Source: Methylobacteriaceae bacterium (GTDB lineage: Bacteria > Pseudomonadota > Alphaproteobacteria > Rhizobiales > Beijerinckiaceae). From it: 5,483 nucleotides of DNA. Shown here one piece after another: positions 1-5,483 of this stretch (the stretch's first letter is position 1; each line of letters opens with the position of its first letter). The notes under the pieces were generated by a model. That model saw only the letters and a list, made by a program, of their open reading frames with translations. It searched no databases and was not told where the DNA came from. The stretch lies in contig JAISTL010000196.1 in the NCBI GenBank assembly GCA_031272615.1, forward strand, positions 1 through 5,483. Direction: 5' to 3'. The translations under genes were made by a program, and so were the position numbers.

Positions 1-25
1 GTTCAGACGTGTGCTCTTCCGATCT
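1..25 (+). other. Illumina TruSeq read-2 adapter remnant (artefact)
   Basis: The first 25 bases, ending in GCTCTTCCGATCT, are identical to the 3' end of the standard Illumina multiplexing read-2 adapter. This is untrimmed library sequence fused to the contig end, not genomic DNA. By chance it stays open in the frame of the permease gene and supplies a GTG at position 11 that looks like a start codon. Nothing upstream of position 26 should be used for annotation. Confidence 0.97.
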
Positions 26-769
26 CTGGTGATCGGCTCAGGAATGATCATCGGTTTCATCAACGGCATTCTGATCACGAAACTGAAAATGCCGCCCTTC
101 ATCGCCACGTTCGCAACGATGTACGCGTGCCGCGGGCTTGCCTGGCTTGCCTTGGGCAAAAAGGTGATTTACGGCCTGAACGGTGATTTCCGCTATCTCG
201 GTACCGGCGTTGTCGGGCGTTTTGCCGGCTTTACCATCACGATTCCCATGGTGATCATGCTTGCCATGCTGATCGTGGTGTATTTCATGCTCACCCGCAC
301 CAATTTCGGGAGGCAGATTTACTTTACCGGCGCAAACCCGGTCGCTGCCAAGTTTTCCGCCATCCCCACCGACAAGGTTATCATCTGGGTCTATATCATC
401 AGCACCGGCATCGCAGCGTTCGCGGGCCTGTTATACGGAGCGCGCCTCAACTCCTTCGAGCCGGGCATGGCCGTCAAAGCTCCCTTTGAAGCCATTACCG
501 TGGCCCTCATCGGCGGCATCGCGTTGAGCGGCGGATTCGGCAACATCTGGGGAGTGCTGTGCGGCTCCATCATTGTCGCCGGCATCAACAGCGGCATGAA
601 CAGTCTGAGTGTGGCGCCGGAATTGCAAACCCTGGTCATGGGCGCGTTGATTATTTTCGCCGTGGCCTTCAACCAGTTCCTCATCAAGCAGAATATGCGC
701 CTGCGCGACGAACTGGACGAAGGGCTTGTTCCTGCCGGAATCCAGGAACCCGCGTTGCAGAAGACATAA
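26..769 (+). CDS. RbsC-family sugar ABC transporter permease, 5'-truncated
   Basis: This is the inner-membrane channel subunit of a ribose/xylose-type (BPD_transp_2) ABC importer. The 247 genuine residues begin at codon 26-28; the family is usually 310-340 residues, so roughly 80-90 N-terminal residues are missing beyond the adapter junction. Visible family marks are an N-terminal GFINGILITKLKMPPFIATFAT segment, the cytoplasmic stretch GRQIYFTGANPVAAKFSAI (about nt 310-365), and the ATPase-contacting loop EAITVALIGGIALSGGFG (nt 488-541), followed by glycine-rich helices. Several long hydrophobic segments are present. The C-terminus has a short charged tail (RLRDELDEG...). The gene precedes the Tm-1-like gene by 49 bp, and the cognate binding protein closes the same operon. 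The ATPase subunit is not in the window and is probably upstream. Family assignment is firm; the substrate is not known. Confidence 0.93.
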   Translation: MVIGSGMIIGFINGILITKLKMPPFIATFATMYACRGLAWLALGKKVIYGLNGDFRYLGTGVVGRFAGFTITIPMVIMLAMLIVVYFMLTRTNFGRQIYFTGANPVAAKFSAIPTDKVIIWVYIISTGIAAFAGLLYGARLNSFEPGMAVKAPFEAITVALIGGIALSGGFGNIWGVLCGSIIVAGINSGMNSLSVAPELQTLVMGALIIFAVAFNQFLIKQNMRLRDELDEGLVPAGIQEPALQKT

Positions 770-803
770 CAACAAGGATTTTACCCGAGAAAAAAGAGAA
801 AAC

Positions 804-810
804 AGGGAGG
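804..810 (+). promoter_or_regulatory. Ribosome binding site deciding the Tm-1-like start
   Basis: AGGGAGG lies 8 nt before the ATG at 819. It fixes that codon as the start, although the frame stays open upstream to an ATG at 726 inside the permease gene. Residues before 819 (arginine/asparagine-rich) do not resemble the family. Confidence 0.85.
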
Positions 811-818
811 GCCGACCA

Positions 819-2063
819 ATGAAACCGACAGTTGTTTTCGTTGCCACATATGATACCAAAGGTGTGGAATCAGAGTATACCAAGGGTAAGATACAAAGCG
901 AAGGCGTTGGCTGCCTAACGATTGACGTCGGCGTCGCGGTGCAGTCTCCGCTGAAGGCGGATATTACGCTCGCCGATCTCTGTTCTGGAAGTTCCCACAC
1001 GGCGGAGGGCATTCGCGCCATGAAACGCGGCGAGGCCATCGCCGTGGTGTCGACTCTTCTCGAAACCTATGCCGGCAATCTGTTCCGCGACGGTGGGATG
1101 GACGCAATCATCGGCATCGGCGGGGCAGGGGGCACACAGATTGTCACCCAGGCCATGCGCACGCTTCCCTTCGGCTTGCCCAAGCTGATGCTCAGTACGC
1201 TGGCGTCCGGCAATACCCGTTGGTATATTCAGGATACCGACATCGCCATGTTCCCCTCCATCGTTGATGTGGCAGGTCTCAATTGCATCAGTGAGCTGGT
1301 GTTCAGCCGCTTCGCCGCCTGCGCCGCGCAGAGCGCCCGCTGGTATAACGCGCATAAGGCGGAGTACCGGGCGCGCATCGCTGACCCGAAAGCACGCCGG
1401 GTTTCCCAAACCATGTACGGCACAACCACCAAGGGCGTGACCAGGGCGAGAGAACGTCTGGAAGCGAAGGGCTTCGAAACCCTGGTGTTCCACGCCTCCG
1501 GCGCCGGCGGCAGATCCATGGAAAACTTCATCCGGCATGGTGTCATTCATGGCGTGTTGGATATGACCCTTGCGGAAATCGGCGCCCATCTTGTCGGCGG
1601 TCTGCATGACGCCGGCCCGAATCGTCTGGAAGCCGCCATTGAAATGGGCATTCCGCAGGTGATCGTTCCGGGCGCCGCGGATACCATCGTTCTGCCGCCC
1701 ATGTCGGCGCTGCCGGACAAATTCAAGACCGGAAGAACACTGAACCTCCACAACCCGACCATGACCACCATGCGCACCAATGTGGAAGAGTGTATCGCCA
1801 TCGGCGGCTTCATGGCCCAAAAACTCATGAAAGCCAGGACCCCCGTGAAAATCCTCATTCCTGCGGGCGGTTTGAGCTCCATCGATAAACCGGGGGAAAT
1901 CTTCTATCTGCCTGAAGCCAACGAAGCTCTGTTTGAAACTCTGAAACAGGGTTTGAAAGACAATCCCAATGTCGAAATCATTGTGGACCCGCGGCATCTC
2001 TATGACGAGGGCTTCGGCGAGACCGCGGCGGAACTGCTCATCGGCATGATGCCGGGGAAATAA
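819..2063 (+). CDS. Tm-1-like ATP-binding domain protein (UPF0261)
   Basis: The 414-residue product is full length for the UPF0261 / Tm-1-like ATP-binding family. It corresponds to the N-terminal half of the tomato Tm-1 protein, which binds nucleotide and blocks tomato mosaic virus replication. Visible motifs are ATYDTKGVE at residues 9-17, the glycine-rich GIGGAGGT at 99-106, STLASGN followed by DVAGLN, FHASGAGGRSME at 224-235 and LHNPTMTTMRTN starting at 310. The two glycine-rich stretches suit a phosphate- or nucleotide-binding role. No signal peptide or membrane segment is seen, so it should be cytoplasmic. It sits between the permease gene and a TIM-barrel gene that matches the other half of Tm-1, with gaps of 49 and 52 bp. 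The bacterial reaction is not known to me. I infer that it acts with its neighbour on the transported compound, perhaps as an ATP-dependent activating or phosphorylating enzyme. The family call is secure; the function is not. Confidence 0.93.
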   Translation: MKPTVVFVATYDTKGVESEYTKGKIQSEGVGCLTIDVGVAVQSPLKADITLADLCSGSSHTAEGIRAMKRGEAIAVVSTLLETYAGNLFRDGGMDAIIGIGGAGGTQIVTQAMRTLPFGLPKLMLSTLASGNTRWYIQDTDIAMFPSIVDVAGLNCISELVFSRFAACAAQSARWYNAHKAEYRARIADPKARRVSQTMYGTTTKGVTRARERLEAKGFETLVFHASGAGGRSMENFIRHGVIHGVLDMTLAEIGAHLVGGLHDAGPNRLEAAIEMGIPQVIVPGAADTIVLPPMSALPDKFKTGRTLNLHNPTMTTMRTNVEECIAIGGFMAQKLMKARTPVKILIPAGGLSSIDKPGEIFYLPEANEALFETLKQGLKDNPNVEIIVDPRHLYDEGFGETAAELLIGMMPGK

Positions 2064-2105
2064 ACGAAGGAAGCGCCCCGGAAGAAAGCATTTTACTACT
2101 CAGAC

Positions 2106-2110
2106 AAGGA
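2106..2110 (+). promoter_or_regulatory. Ribosome binding site before the PEP hydrolase-family gene
   Basis: AAGGA lies 5 nt before the ATG at 2116 and 8 nt before a second in-frame ATG at 2119. The product therefore begins with one or two methionines; spacing slightly favours the second, and the difference is a single residue. Confidence 0.6.
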
Positions 2111-2115
2111 ACGAC

Positions 2116-2949
2116 ATGATGAAACAGTATACACGTGAACAACTGCTTGCGAGACTGGGCGGGATCAGAAGCGACAAACGTTATATCATCGCCGGTGGAG
2201 CGGGCTCGGGCCTCTCGGCAAAATCCATAGAGGCCGGTGGCGGCGATCTGTTGCTTGTGTTCAACTCCGGCTTCTATCGTATGCATGGTCACGGCAGCTT
2301 TTCCGGCCTTCTTGCCTTCGGCAACGCCAACGATACAGCCATGGAACTGGGCACGAAATACGTTTTGCCGGTGGTCAAGGAAATTCCGGTCATTTGCAGT
2401 GTGTTTGCCCAGGACGGTACGCGGGTCCTGTCCCGTCATCTGGACAAGGTGGTGCTCGAAGGGTTTTCCGGCGTCAACAATTTCCCGACCATCGGCCTGG
2501 TCGACGGCGTGTTCCGCGAACAGCTGGAACTCACCAATCTCGGCTATGACAAGGAAGTCGAAATGGTTCGCATTGCCTCCGCGAAAAACATCTTCACGTT
2601 GGTTTATGTCTTCAATGAAAAAGAAGCGGAGGCCATGGCGGAAGCCGGGGCCGATTGCATTGTCTCCCATGTCGGCCTGACGGTGGGCGGCGCGGTCGGT
2701 ACCACCAAATCATTGACCATAGAAGAAAGCGCGGACCTCACCAGGCGCATCGTCGCCGCCGGCAGCGCCAAAAAGAAAGACGTCCTCTGGCTCGCGCACG
2801 GCGGCCCCCTGGCAACGCCCGAGGACTTCAAGAACTTCCTGAAATACTACCCCGCGATCGACGGATTTGTGGGCGCCTCCAGCATGGAACGCATCCCCAC
2901 CGAACGGGCGATTTCGGGGACGGTAAAGGAATTCAAGGCAATTTCCTGA
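2116..2949 (+). CDS. Phosphoenolpyruvate hydrolase-family TIM-barrel protein (Tm-1 C-terminal half)
   Basis: The 277-residue product is full length for the PEP_hydrolase (PF09370-type) family, a TIM barrel related to PEP mutase/isocitrate lyase-like enzymes and matching the C-terminal domain of plant Tm-1. Conserved blocks are GAGSGLSAKSIEAGGGD (residues 28-44), FNSGFYRMHGHGS (49-61), GVNNFPTIGLVDG (119-131), GADCIVSHVGLTVGG (178-192), LAHGGPLATPED (226-237) and GFVGASSMERIPTE (250-263). No signal peptide or membrane segment is visible, so it should be cytoplasmic. The stretch SVFAQDGTR (95-103) falls where I recall relatives carrying a TDPF-like motif, a possible local divergence. The family name comes from annotation transfer, and PEP hydrolysis has not been shown for this protein. 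The gene follows the Tm-1-like gene by 52 bp in the domain order of Tm-1 and precedes the binding-protein gene by 63 bp. I infer a shared catabolic step, perhaps C-C or C-O bond cleavage of the imported sugar derivative. Confidence 0.92.
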   Translation: MMKQYTREQLLARLGGIRSDKRYIIAGGAGSGLSAKSIEAGGGDLLLVFNSGFYRMHGHGSFSGLLAFGNANDTAMELGTKYVLPVVKEIPVICSVFAQDGTRVLSRHLDKVVLEGFSGVNNFPTIGLVDGVFREQLELTNLGYDKEVEMVRIASAKNIFTLVYVFNEKEAEAMAEAGADCIVSHVGLTVGGAVGTTKSLTIEESADLTRRIVAAGSAKKKDVLWLAHGGPLATPEDFKNFLKYYPAIDGFVGASSMERIPTERAISGTVKEFKAIS

Positions 2950-3001
2950 CCTGCTACGGGCTGGGAATACTACGATAATTGACTGAGTGCCTGTAATAAC
3001 T

Positions 3002-3008
3002 GGAGGAG
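3002..3008 (+). promoter_or_regulatory. Strong ribosome binding site of the binding-protein gene
   Basis: GGAGGAG, close to a perfect anti-16S match, lies 4 nt before the ATG at 3013. It looks stronger than the site before the upstream TIM-barrel gene, in keeping with the molar excess of binding protein usual for ABC importers. Confidence 0.8.
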
Positions 3009-3012
3009 AATC

Positions 3013-3969
3013 ATGATAACCAGATTTAAGAAAATCGTTTCCCTTTGCTTGTTTTCAGTATTGGTCGCCGGCGTCTGGAGCGTCCCCGCGTCCCAAGCCC
3101 AGGAACCGAAAAAAGAATACAAGTTTGTCTTTATCGTCAAGAGCATGCAGTTTCCGTTCTTTCTCAACATGATCGACGGGGCTGAAGAGGCCGTGAAGCT
3201 GTTTCCGAATATCAGCCTGAAGAGCATCGGACCGGAAACACCGTATTCCGTTGAAGAGCAAATTCAGTTGGTGGAACAGGCCATCACCGACGGTGTGGAT
3301 GCCATTCTCATCGCCCCGGCCGACTCCAAAGCCATTGTTCCGGCCATTGAAAAAGCCAACAAGGCAGGTATTCTCGTCGCAACGCCCAATACCAAGGCCT
3401 ACGGCGGCGATGTCCTGACATGGACCGGTGTCGACAACTATCAGGTCGGCTACGACCTCGGCATTGCTCTGTGCGAAGCCATCAAAGGGAAGGGCAATGT
3501 GCTGTTGATCGAAGGCACCCCCGGCAATTCCACTTCTGAAGAACGGGTGGAAGGCTACAAGGACGCCTTCAAGAAATACCCCGACATCACGCTGCTCGAC
3601 TCTCAGCCTGCCGATTTCAACCGTGAAAAAGGTATGGTGCTGATGGAAAACTGGCTGCAAAAGTACAAGCAAATCGACGCAGTCGGCTCCATCAACAAAG
3701 ACATGACCATGGGTGCGGTGGAAGCCGCCAAGCTTGTCGGTCGTGAAAAAGAAATGGCGTGGGTTACCTTCGATGTCGACAACGACGCTCTGGACGCTCT
3801 GGAGAACGGCGACATTCTGGTCACCGGGGCTCAGAACGAACGCAGCCAGATAGCGCTCGCCATCAGCAGCTGCTACCTCGCTCTGAACGGGTTCAAGATT
3901 CCGCCCGTCCAGCAGATTCGTTTGTCCCTCGTCTATAAAGATGACGTTCCCTTGTATCGGGAAAAATAG
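3013..3969 (+). CDS. RbsB-like periplasmic sugar-binding protein of the ABC importer
   Basis: The 318-residue product is a type-1 periplasmic binding protein (Peripla_BP_4 family), the soluble ligand receptor for the upstream permease. Residues 1-29 are a Sec signal peptide: a basic start, a hydrophobic core and a likely cut after SQA-29. No lipobox is seen, so the protein is free in the periplasm of a diderm cell. Aligned from memory with E. coli RbsB, the C-lobe ligand contacts are kept: Arg in SEERVEGY, Phe in PADFNR, Asn in SINKDM, Phe-Asp in TFDVD and Gln in GAQNE. N-lobe contacts differ: Asn13 becomes Phe (QFPFF, with both following Phe kept), Asn64 becomes Ala (IAPADS), and the Asp89-Arg90 pair becomes Asn-Thr (TPNTK). 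This suggests a sugar-like ligand other than ribose. It is the last gene of the operon; the gap before it is 63 bp and a strong terminator follows 25 bp after its stop. Confidence 0.95.
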   Translation: MITRFKKIVSLCLFSVLVAGVWSVPASQAQEPKKEYKFVFIVKSMQFPFFLNMIDGAEEAVKLFPNISLKSIGPETPYSVEEQIQLVEQAITDGVDAILIAPADSKAIVPAIEKANKAGILVATPNTKAYGGDVLTWTGVDNYQVGYDLGIALCEAIKGKGNVLLIEGTPGNSTSEERVEGYKDAFKKYPDITLLDSQPADFNREKGMVLMENWLQKYKQIDAVGSINKDMTMGAVEAAKLVGREKEMAWVTFDVDNDALDALENGDILVTGAQNERSQIALAISSCYLALNGFKIPPVQQIRLSLVYKDDVPLYREK

Positions 3970-3994
3970 TGCGCTTGTAAAACTGCCATGGGAG

Positions 3995-4019
3995 GCCGCC
4001 TCTTCGGAGGCGGCTTTTT
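3995..4019 (+). terminator. Intrinsic terminator with UUCG tetraloop closing the operon
   Basis: GCCGCCTC and GAGGCGGC form a perfect 8-bp GC-rich stem around the exceptionally stable C(UUCG)G loop, followed directly by TTTTT. On the opposite strand the stem is not followed by a T run, so it should stop only the + strand operon and not the converging alkC transcript. Confidence 0.95.
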
Positions 4020-4078
4020 ATCTTCCGGCGCGGAGGAACTTCATGACCGCAAACGCCTGTCGCGCACGGTTTTGAACG

Positions 4079-5155
4079 TCAGGCCCCCAACTCAAAATCC
4101 AGCCCGCCGCGCTCCACGCCGTTGACGATGAGAACAATCGAATGGGTTCCCGGATAGTGCTTCCGTGTACTCAAATCCGCAAAGGAATGCTTTTTCGTAT
4201 AGGCCTTCCTTTCGTTTTCCCTCAACGAGACTTCCGATATCCGGAAGATTTTTCTGCTCCGTTTTCTGTTGGATTTGACATAATCAACTCCATATTCCAG
4301 TCGCACTTTCGTTGCTTCCTTGGTGGAAACCGCAAATGAAAAAGTGATGTCCTCCCCGATGGAAACCGATGTTTCTCTTAACGCAAAGTCAAGAACAGCC
4401 ACGGTTTCATTATGGCAACCGAAAAGCGCCAACACGTCCCGGTTCCCCTTTTTAAGCAGCGTCCGGCATCCGTGCCTGACGATCCGGTCGGTGAATTCGT
4501 TTTTTCCGTACCAGTCCCTGGCGATCTTTATCACCAGATCGGGATGTGTTTTGGAAATGTCGTTCAGATTGTTGGCCACGCTGTTGCGCACATGCGCAGA
4601 CGGGTCGGTTTTCAGTTGTTCCAGAATAGGCAGAATGGGCGTCGGGTCGATTTGAAATTTCTTCAATACCTGTCCCCACGGCAGCCGCGGGCGGCAACCT
4701 TCGCTGGCGAGTCTCCGGATGTGTTCGTTTTCGTGTTTGGACCAGGCATACATCTGCGCCATCATCCGTGCTTCATGCTTGACGATAAACGGTCTTACGG
4801 CAAATTCAGAAGAGAACAGGCGGGTGTTTCTTTCCAAAGCGCCTATCGATAAATCCCAATCGGTTTCATCCTGCCCGAAAACCTCGACGAAGTCAGGAAA
4901 GAAAAAGGCCAACGGAAAAACCGCGACCGCTTTTTCAAGAATGGCAAGTGCTTCTCCATAGTTTGCCGGCAAATACCCGCCCAAACTCATGGTGATTTTG
5001 CGCACCCGGGCTTTCAGTTCCAAATCGTCCCAGGTCTCGTCCATGGTCGATTTCAAGAATTCCTCAATCGGGAAGGGGGTGTAAACGGATTGAACAGCCA
5101 AAGCGAGTTTACGGAGTGACTCGGGGTTGAACATATTTTTCAGCAAATCCGCCAT
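4079..5155 (-). CDS. alkC: AlkC-type DNA alkylation repair glycosylase with C-terminal Ig-like domain
   Basis: This is a HEAT-like-repeat DNA glycosylase of the AlkC family (COG4335), which excises N3-alkylated bases such as 3-methyladenine without base flipping. Residue numbers use the 358-residue product from the ATG at 5155. The N-terminal block begins MADLLKNMFNPES. Family hallmarks are RRLASEGCRPRLPWG (147-161), DPSAHVRNSVANNLNDISKTHPD (184-206), and RHGCRTLLKKGNRDVLALFG (227-246). From about residue 252 a beta-rich region begins (SIGEDITFSFAVS...) and ends GVERGGLDFELGA. It fits the Ig-like domain described for Pseudomonas AlkC, which contributes to DNA binding; the shorter Bacillus form lacks it, as I recall. 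An ATG also occurs at 5161, but the GAAGAGAG site abuts it and is 6 nt from the 5155 ATG, so I prefer the latter. The gene converges on the sugar operon and is probably functionally unrelated to it. I see no clear terminator in 4020-4078. Confidence 0.9.
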   Translation of the reverse strand: MADLLKNMFNPESLRKLALAVQSVYTPFPIEEFLKSTMDETWDDLELKARVRKITMSLGGYLPANYGEALAILEKAVAVFPLAFFFPDFVEVFGQDETDWDLSIGALERNTRLFSSEFAVRPFIVKHEARMMAQMYAWSKHENEHIRRLASEGCRPRLPWGQVLKKFQIDPTPILPILEQLKTDPSAHVRNSVANNLNDISKTHPDLVIKIARDWYGKNEFTDRIVRHGCRTLLKKGNRDVLALFGCHNETVAVLDFALRETSVSIGEDITFSFAVSTKEATKVRLEYGVDYVKSNRKRSRKIFRISEVSLRENERKAYTKKHSFADLSTRKHYPGTHSIVLIVNGVERGGLDFELGA

Positions 5156-5161
5156 GGGCAT

Positions 5162-5169
5162 CTCTCTTC
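5162..5169 (-). promoter_or_regulatory. Ribosome binding site deciding the alkC start
   Basis: Read on the - strand, GAAGAGAG directly abuts the ATG at 5161 and stands 6 nt before the in-frame ATG at 5155. Normal spacing favours the 5155 start, giving an N-terminus of MADLLKN, which suits the family better than MPMADLL. Confidence 0.6.
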
Positions 5170-5179
5170 GGGCAAACCA

Positions 5180-5197
5180 TGTGTTGTCGACAAAACA
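5180..5197. promoter_or_regulatory. Candidate operator palindrome upstream of alkC
   Basis: The 10-bp core TTGTCGACAA (5184-5193) is a perfect palindrome. Allowing one mismatched pair it extends to TGT-n-core-n-ACA across 18 bp, so 16 of 18 bases are symmetric. It lies 18 bp beyond the upstream ATG of alkC, where it could overlap a promoter or the early leader. The centre also contains a SalI-type GTCGAC site, so chance is possible for the core. I recognise no known regulator's consensus in it. Confidence 0.4.
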
Positions 5198-5257
5198 ATC
5201 TGTACTTCAAATACAAAGCATTGCCCATGTTGTTTCGTTTTCTCCCATGTCCTGTCG

Positions 5258-5281
5258 CGGTTCGCATGGGCCCGGTTCGCA
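5258..5281. repeat. Short direct repeat CGGTTCGCA x2
   Basis: CGGTTCGCA occurs at 5258-5266 and again at 5273-5281, a 15-bp period, in the gap between the exporter gene and alkC. A second pair, CCCATGT at 5224-5230 and 5244-5250, lies close by. These may be remnants of local duplication or protein-binding half-sites. No function is evident. Confidence 0.45.
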
Positions 5282-5304
5282 AAGCCCGCCGATTCGCGGC
5301 GCTT
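5281..5304 (-). terminator. Weak terminator-like hairpin after the exporter gene
   Basis: On the - strand, AAGCGCCG and CGGCGGGCTT can pair around a CGAAT loop, with two G bases bulged, and only a short T run follows. It starts at the exporter stop codon. The stem is GC-rich but imperfect and the T tract is poor, so it may be only partly effective or coincidental. Confidence 0.3.
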
Positions 5305-5483
5305 CAGGCGATCAGCCCCACCGCGAGCGCCAGCAGTAAAACGCCGATAAACGCGTCAAGAACGCGCCAGGACGTCGGGCTTGCCAGAATCGGCCGCAGC
5401 AGGCGCGCACCGTATCCCAGCGAGAAAAAGAACAGGAATGAGGCGGCAATGGCGCCGGCGGCAAAATAGAATTTATCGTTTCC
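5304..5483 (-). CDS. LysE/ArgO-family amino-acid exporter, C-terminal fragment
   Basis: Only the last 59 codons are present; the gene runs off the right end of the window. The fragment starts GNDKFYFAAGAIAASFLFFFSLGYGARLL and ends WRVLDAFIGVLLLALAVGLIA. Two hydrophobic segments separated by a polar, basic loop match the final two transmembrane helices of LysE-type exporters of lysine or arginine, including the typical GA-ASxxxFFxLGYGARLL and WRxLDxxIGxxMxxLAxxL patterns. The family is usually about 200 residues, so some 140 are missing. It lies on the same strand as alkC, 148 bp upstream of it. With a hairpin and a possible operator in the gap, separate transcription is as likely as co-transcription. 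Substrate cannot be told from this fragment. Confidence 0.82.
   Translation of the reverse strand, partial: GNDKFYFAAGAIAASFLFFFSLGYGARLLRPILASPTSWRVLDAFIGVLLLALAVGLIA

Noticed and set aside
726..818. Upstream extension of the Tm-1-like protein to an ATG at 726
   Set aside because: It overlaps the permease gene in another frame, encodes a low-complexity charged stretch unlike the family, and the AGGGAGG site clearly points to 819.
915..1997. Long open frame on the - strand (360 codons) opposite the Tm-1-like gene
   Set aside because: It is a shadow of a GC-rich coding gene: rich in His, Gly and Arg, with no family resemblance, and fully covered by a well-supported gene on the + strand.
2974..2979. 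GATAAT as a possible -10 box of an internal promoter before the binding-protein gene
   Set aside because: No acceptable -35 hexamer stands 16-18 bp upstream; CTGCTA matches the consensus at only three positions.
3055..3672. Open frame on the - strand (205 codons) opposite the binding-protein gene
   Set aside because: It lies inside a confidently assigned gene and its translation shows no recognisable domain.
4412..4852. Open frame on the + strand inside alkC
   Set aside because: It has no good ribosome site and the translation shows no family features, whereas the - strand matches AlkC throughout.
5162..5303. Search for a sigma-70 promoter of alkC on the - strand
   Set aside because: TTGAAG and TTTGTAT-like stretches occur, but no pair with good hexamers and 16-18 bp spacing was found, so no promoter is called.
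1..5483. Search for tRNA, rRNA, CRISPR arrays, insertion sequences and phage att sites
   Set aside because: No cloverleaf, regularly spaced repeats, transposase-like frame or terminal inverted repeats were seen by eye.

Overview
The window looks like one end of an Illumina-assembled contig from a Gram-negative (diderm) bacterium. The diderm call rests on the substrate-binding protein, which has a cleavable Sec-type signal peptide and no lipobox. I cannot name the genus. Moderate-to-high GC and the gene content would suit an environmental or gut proteobacterium or a desulfovibrio-like lineage, but this is only an impression. The first 25 bases are not biological: they match the 3' end of the Illumina TruSeq read-2 adapter, so the apparent GTG start of the first gene lies in adapter.

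Left part (26-4019, + strand): four closely spaced genes ending at a strong intrinsic terminator. They encode (1) the C-terminal three quarters of an RbsC-family sugar ABC permease, (2) a Tm-1-like ATP-binding protein (UPF0261), (3) a TIM-barrel protein of the phosphoenolpyruvate hydrolase family, and (4) an RbsB-like periplasmic sugar-binding protein. Gaps are 49-63 bp and each gene has its own Shine-Dalgarno sequence, so this reads as one operon. The ABC ATPase is not in the window and probably lies upstream. Genes 2 and 3 correspond, in order, to the two halves of the plant Tm-1 protein (tomato mosaic virus resistance). Their position inside a sugar-uptake operon suggests that the ancestral Tm-1 pair is a metabolic enzyme system acting on the imported compound. 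The binding protein keeps the ribose-contacting residues of its C-lobe but has changed those of its N-lobe, so the ligand is probably sugar-like but not ribose.

Right part (4079-5483, - strand): an AlkC-type DNA alkylation repair glycosylase (HEAT-like repeats plus a C-terminal Ig-like domain) converges on the operon. Upstream of it on the same strand is the last 59 codons of a LysE/ArgO-family amino-acid exporter, cut by the contig end. The gap between them (5162-5303) holds a near-perfect 18-bp palindrome just upstream of alkC, a possible operator, plus a short direct repeat and a weak terminator-like hairpin after the exporter gene.

The main point of interest is the transporter plus split Tm-1 operon. 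Its families are known, but its substrate and chemistry cannot be deduced from this window.
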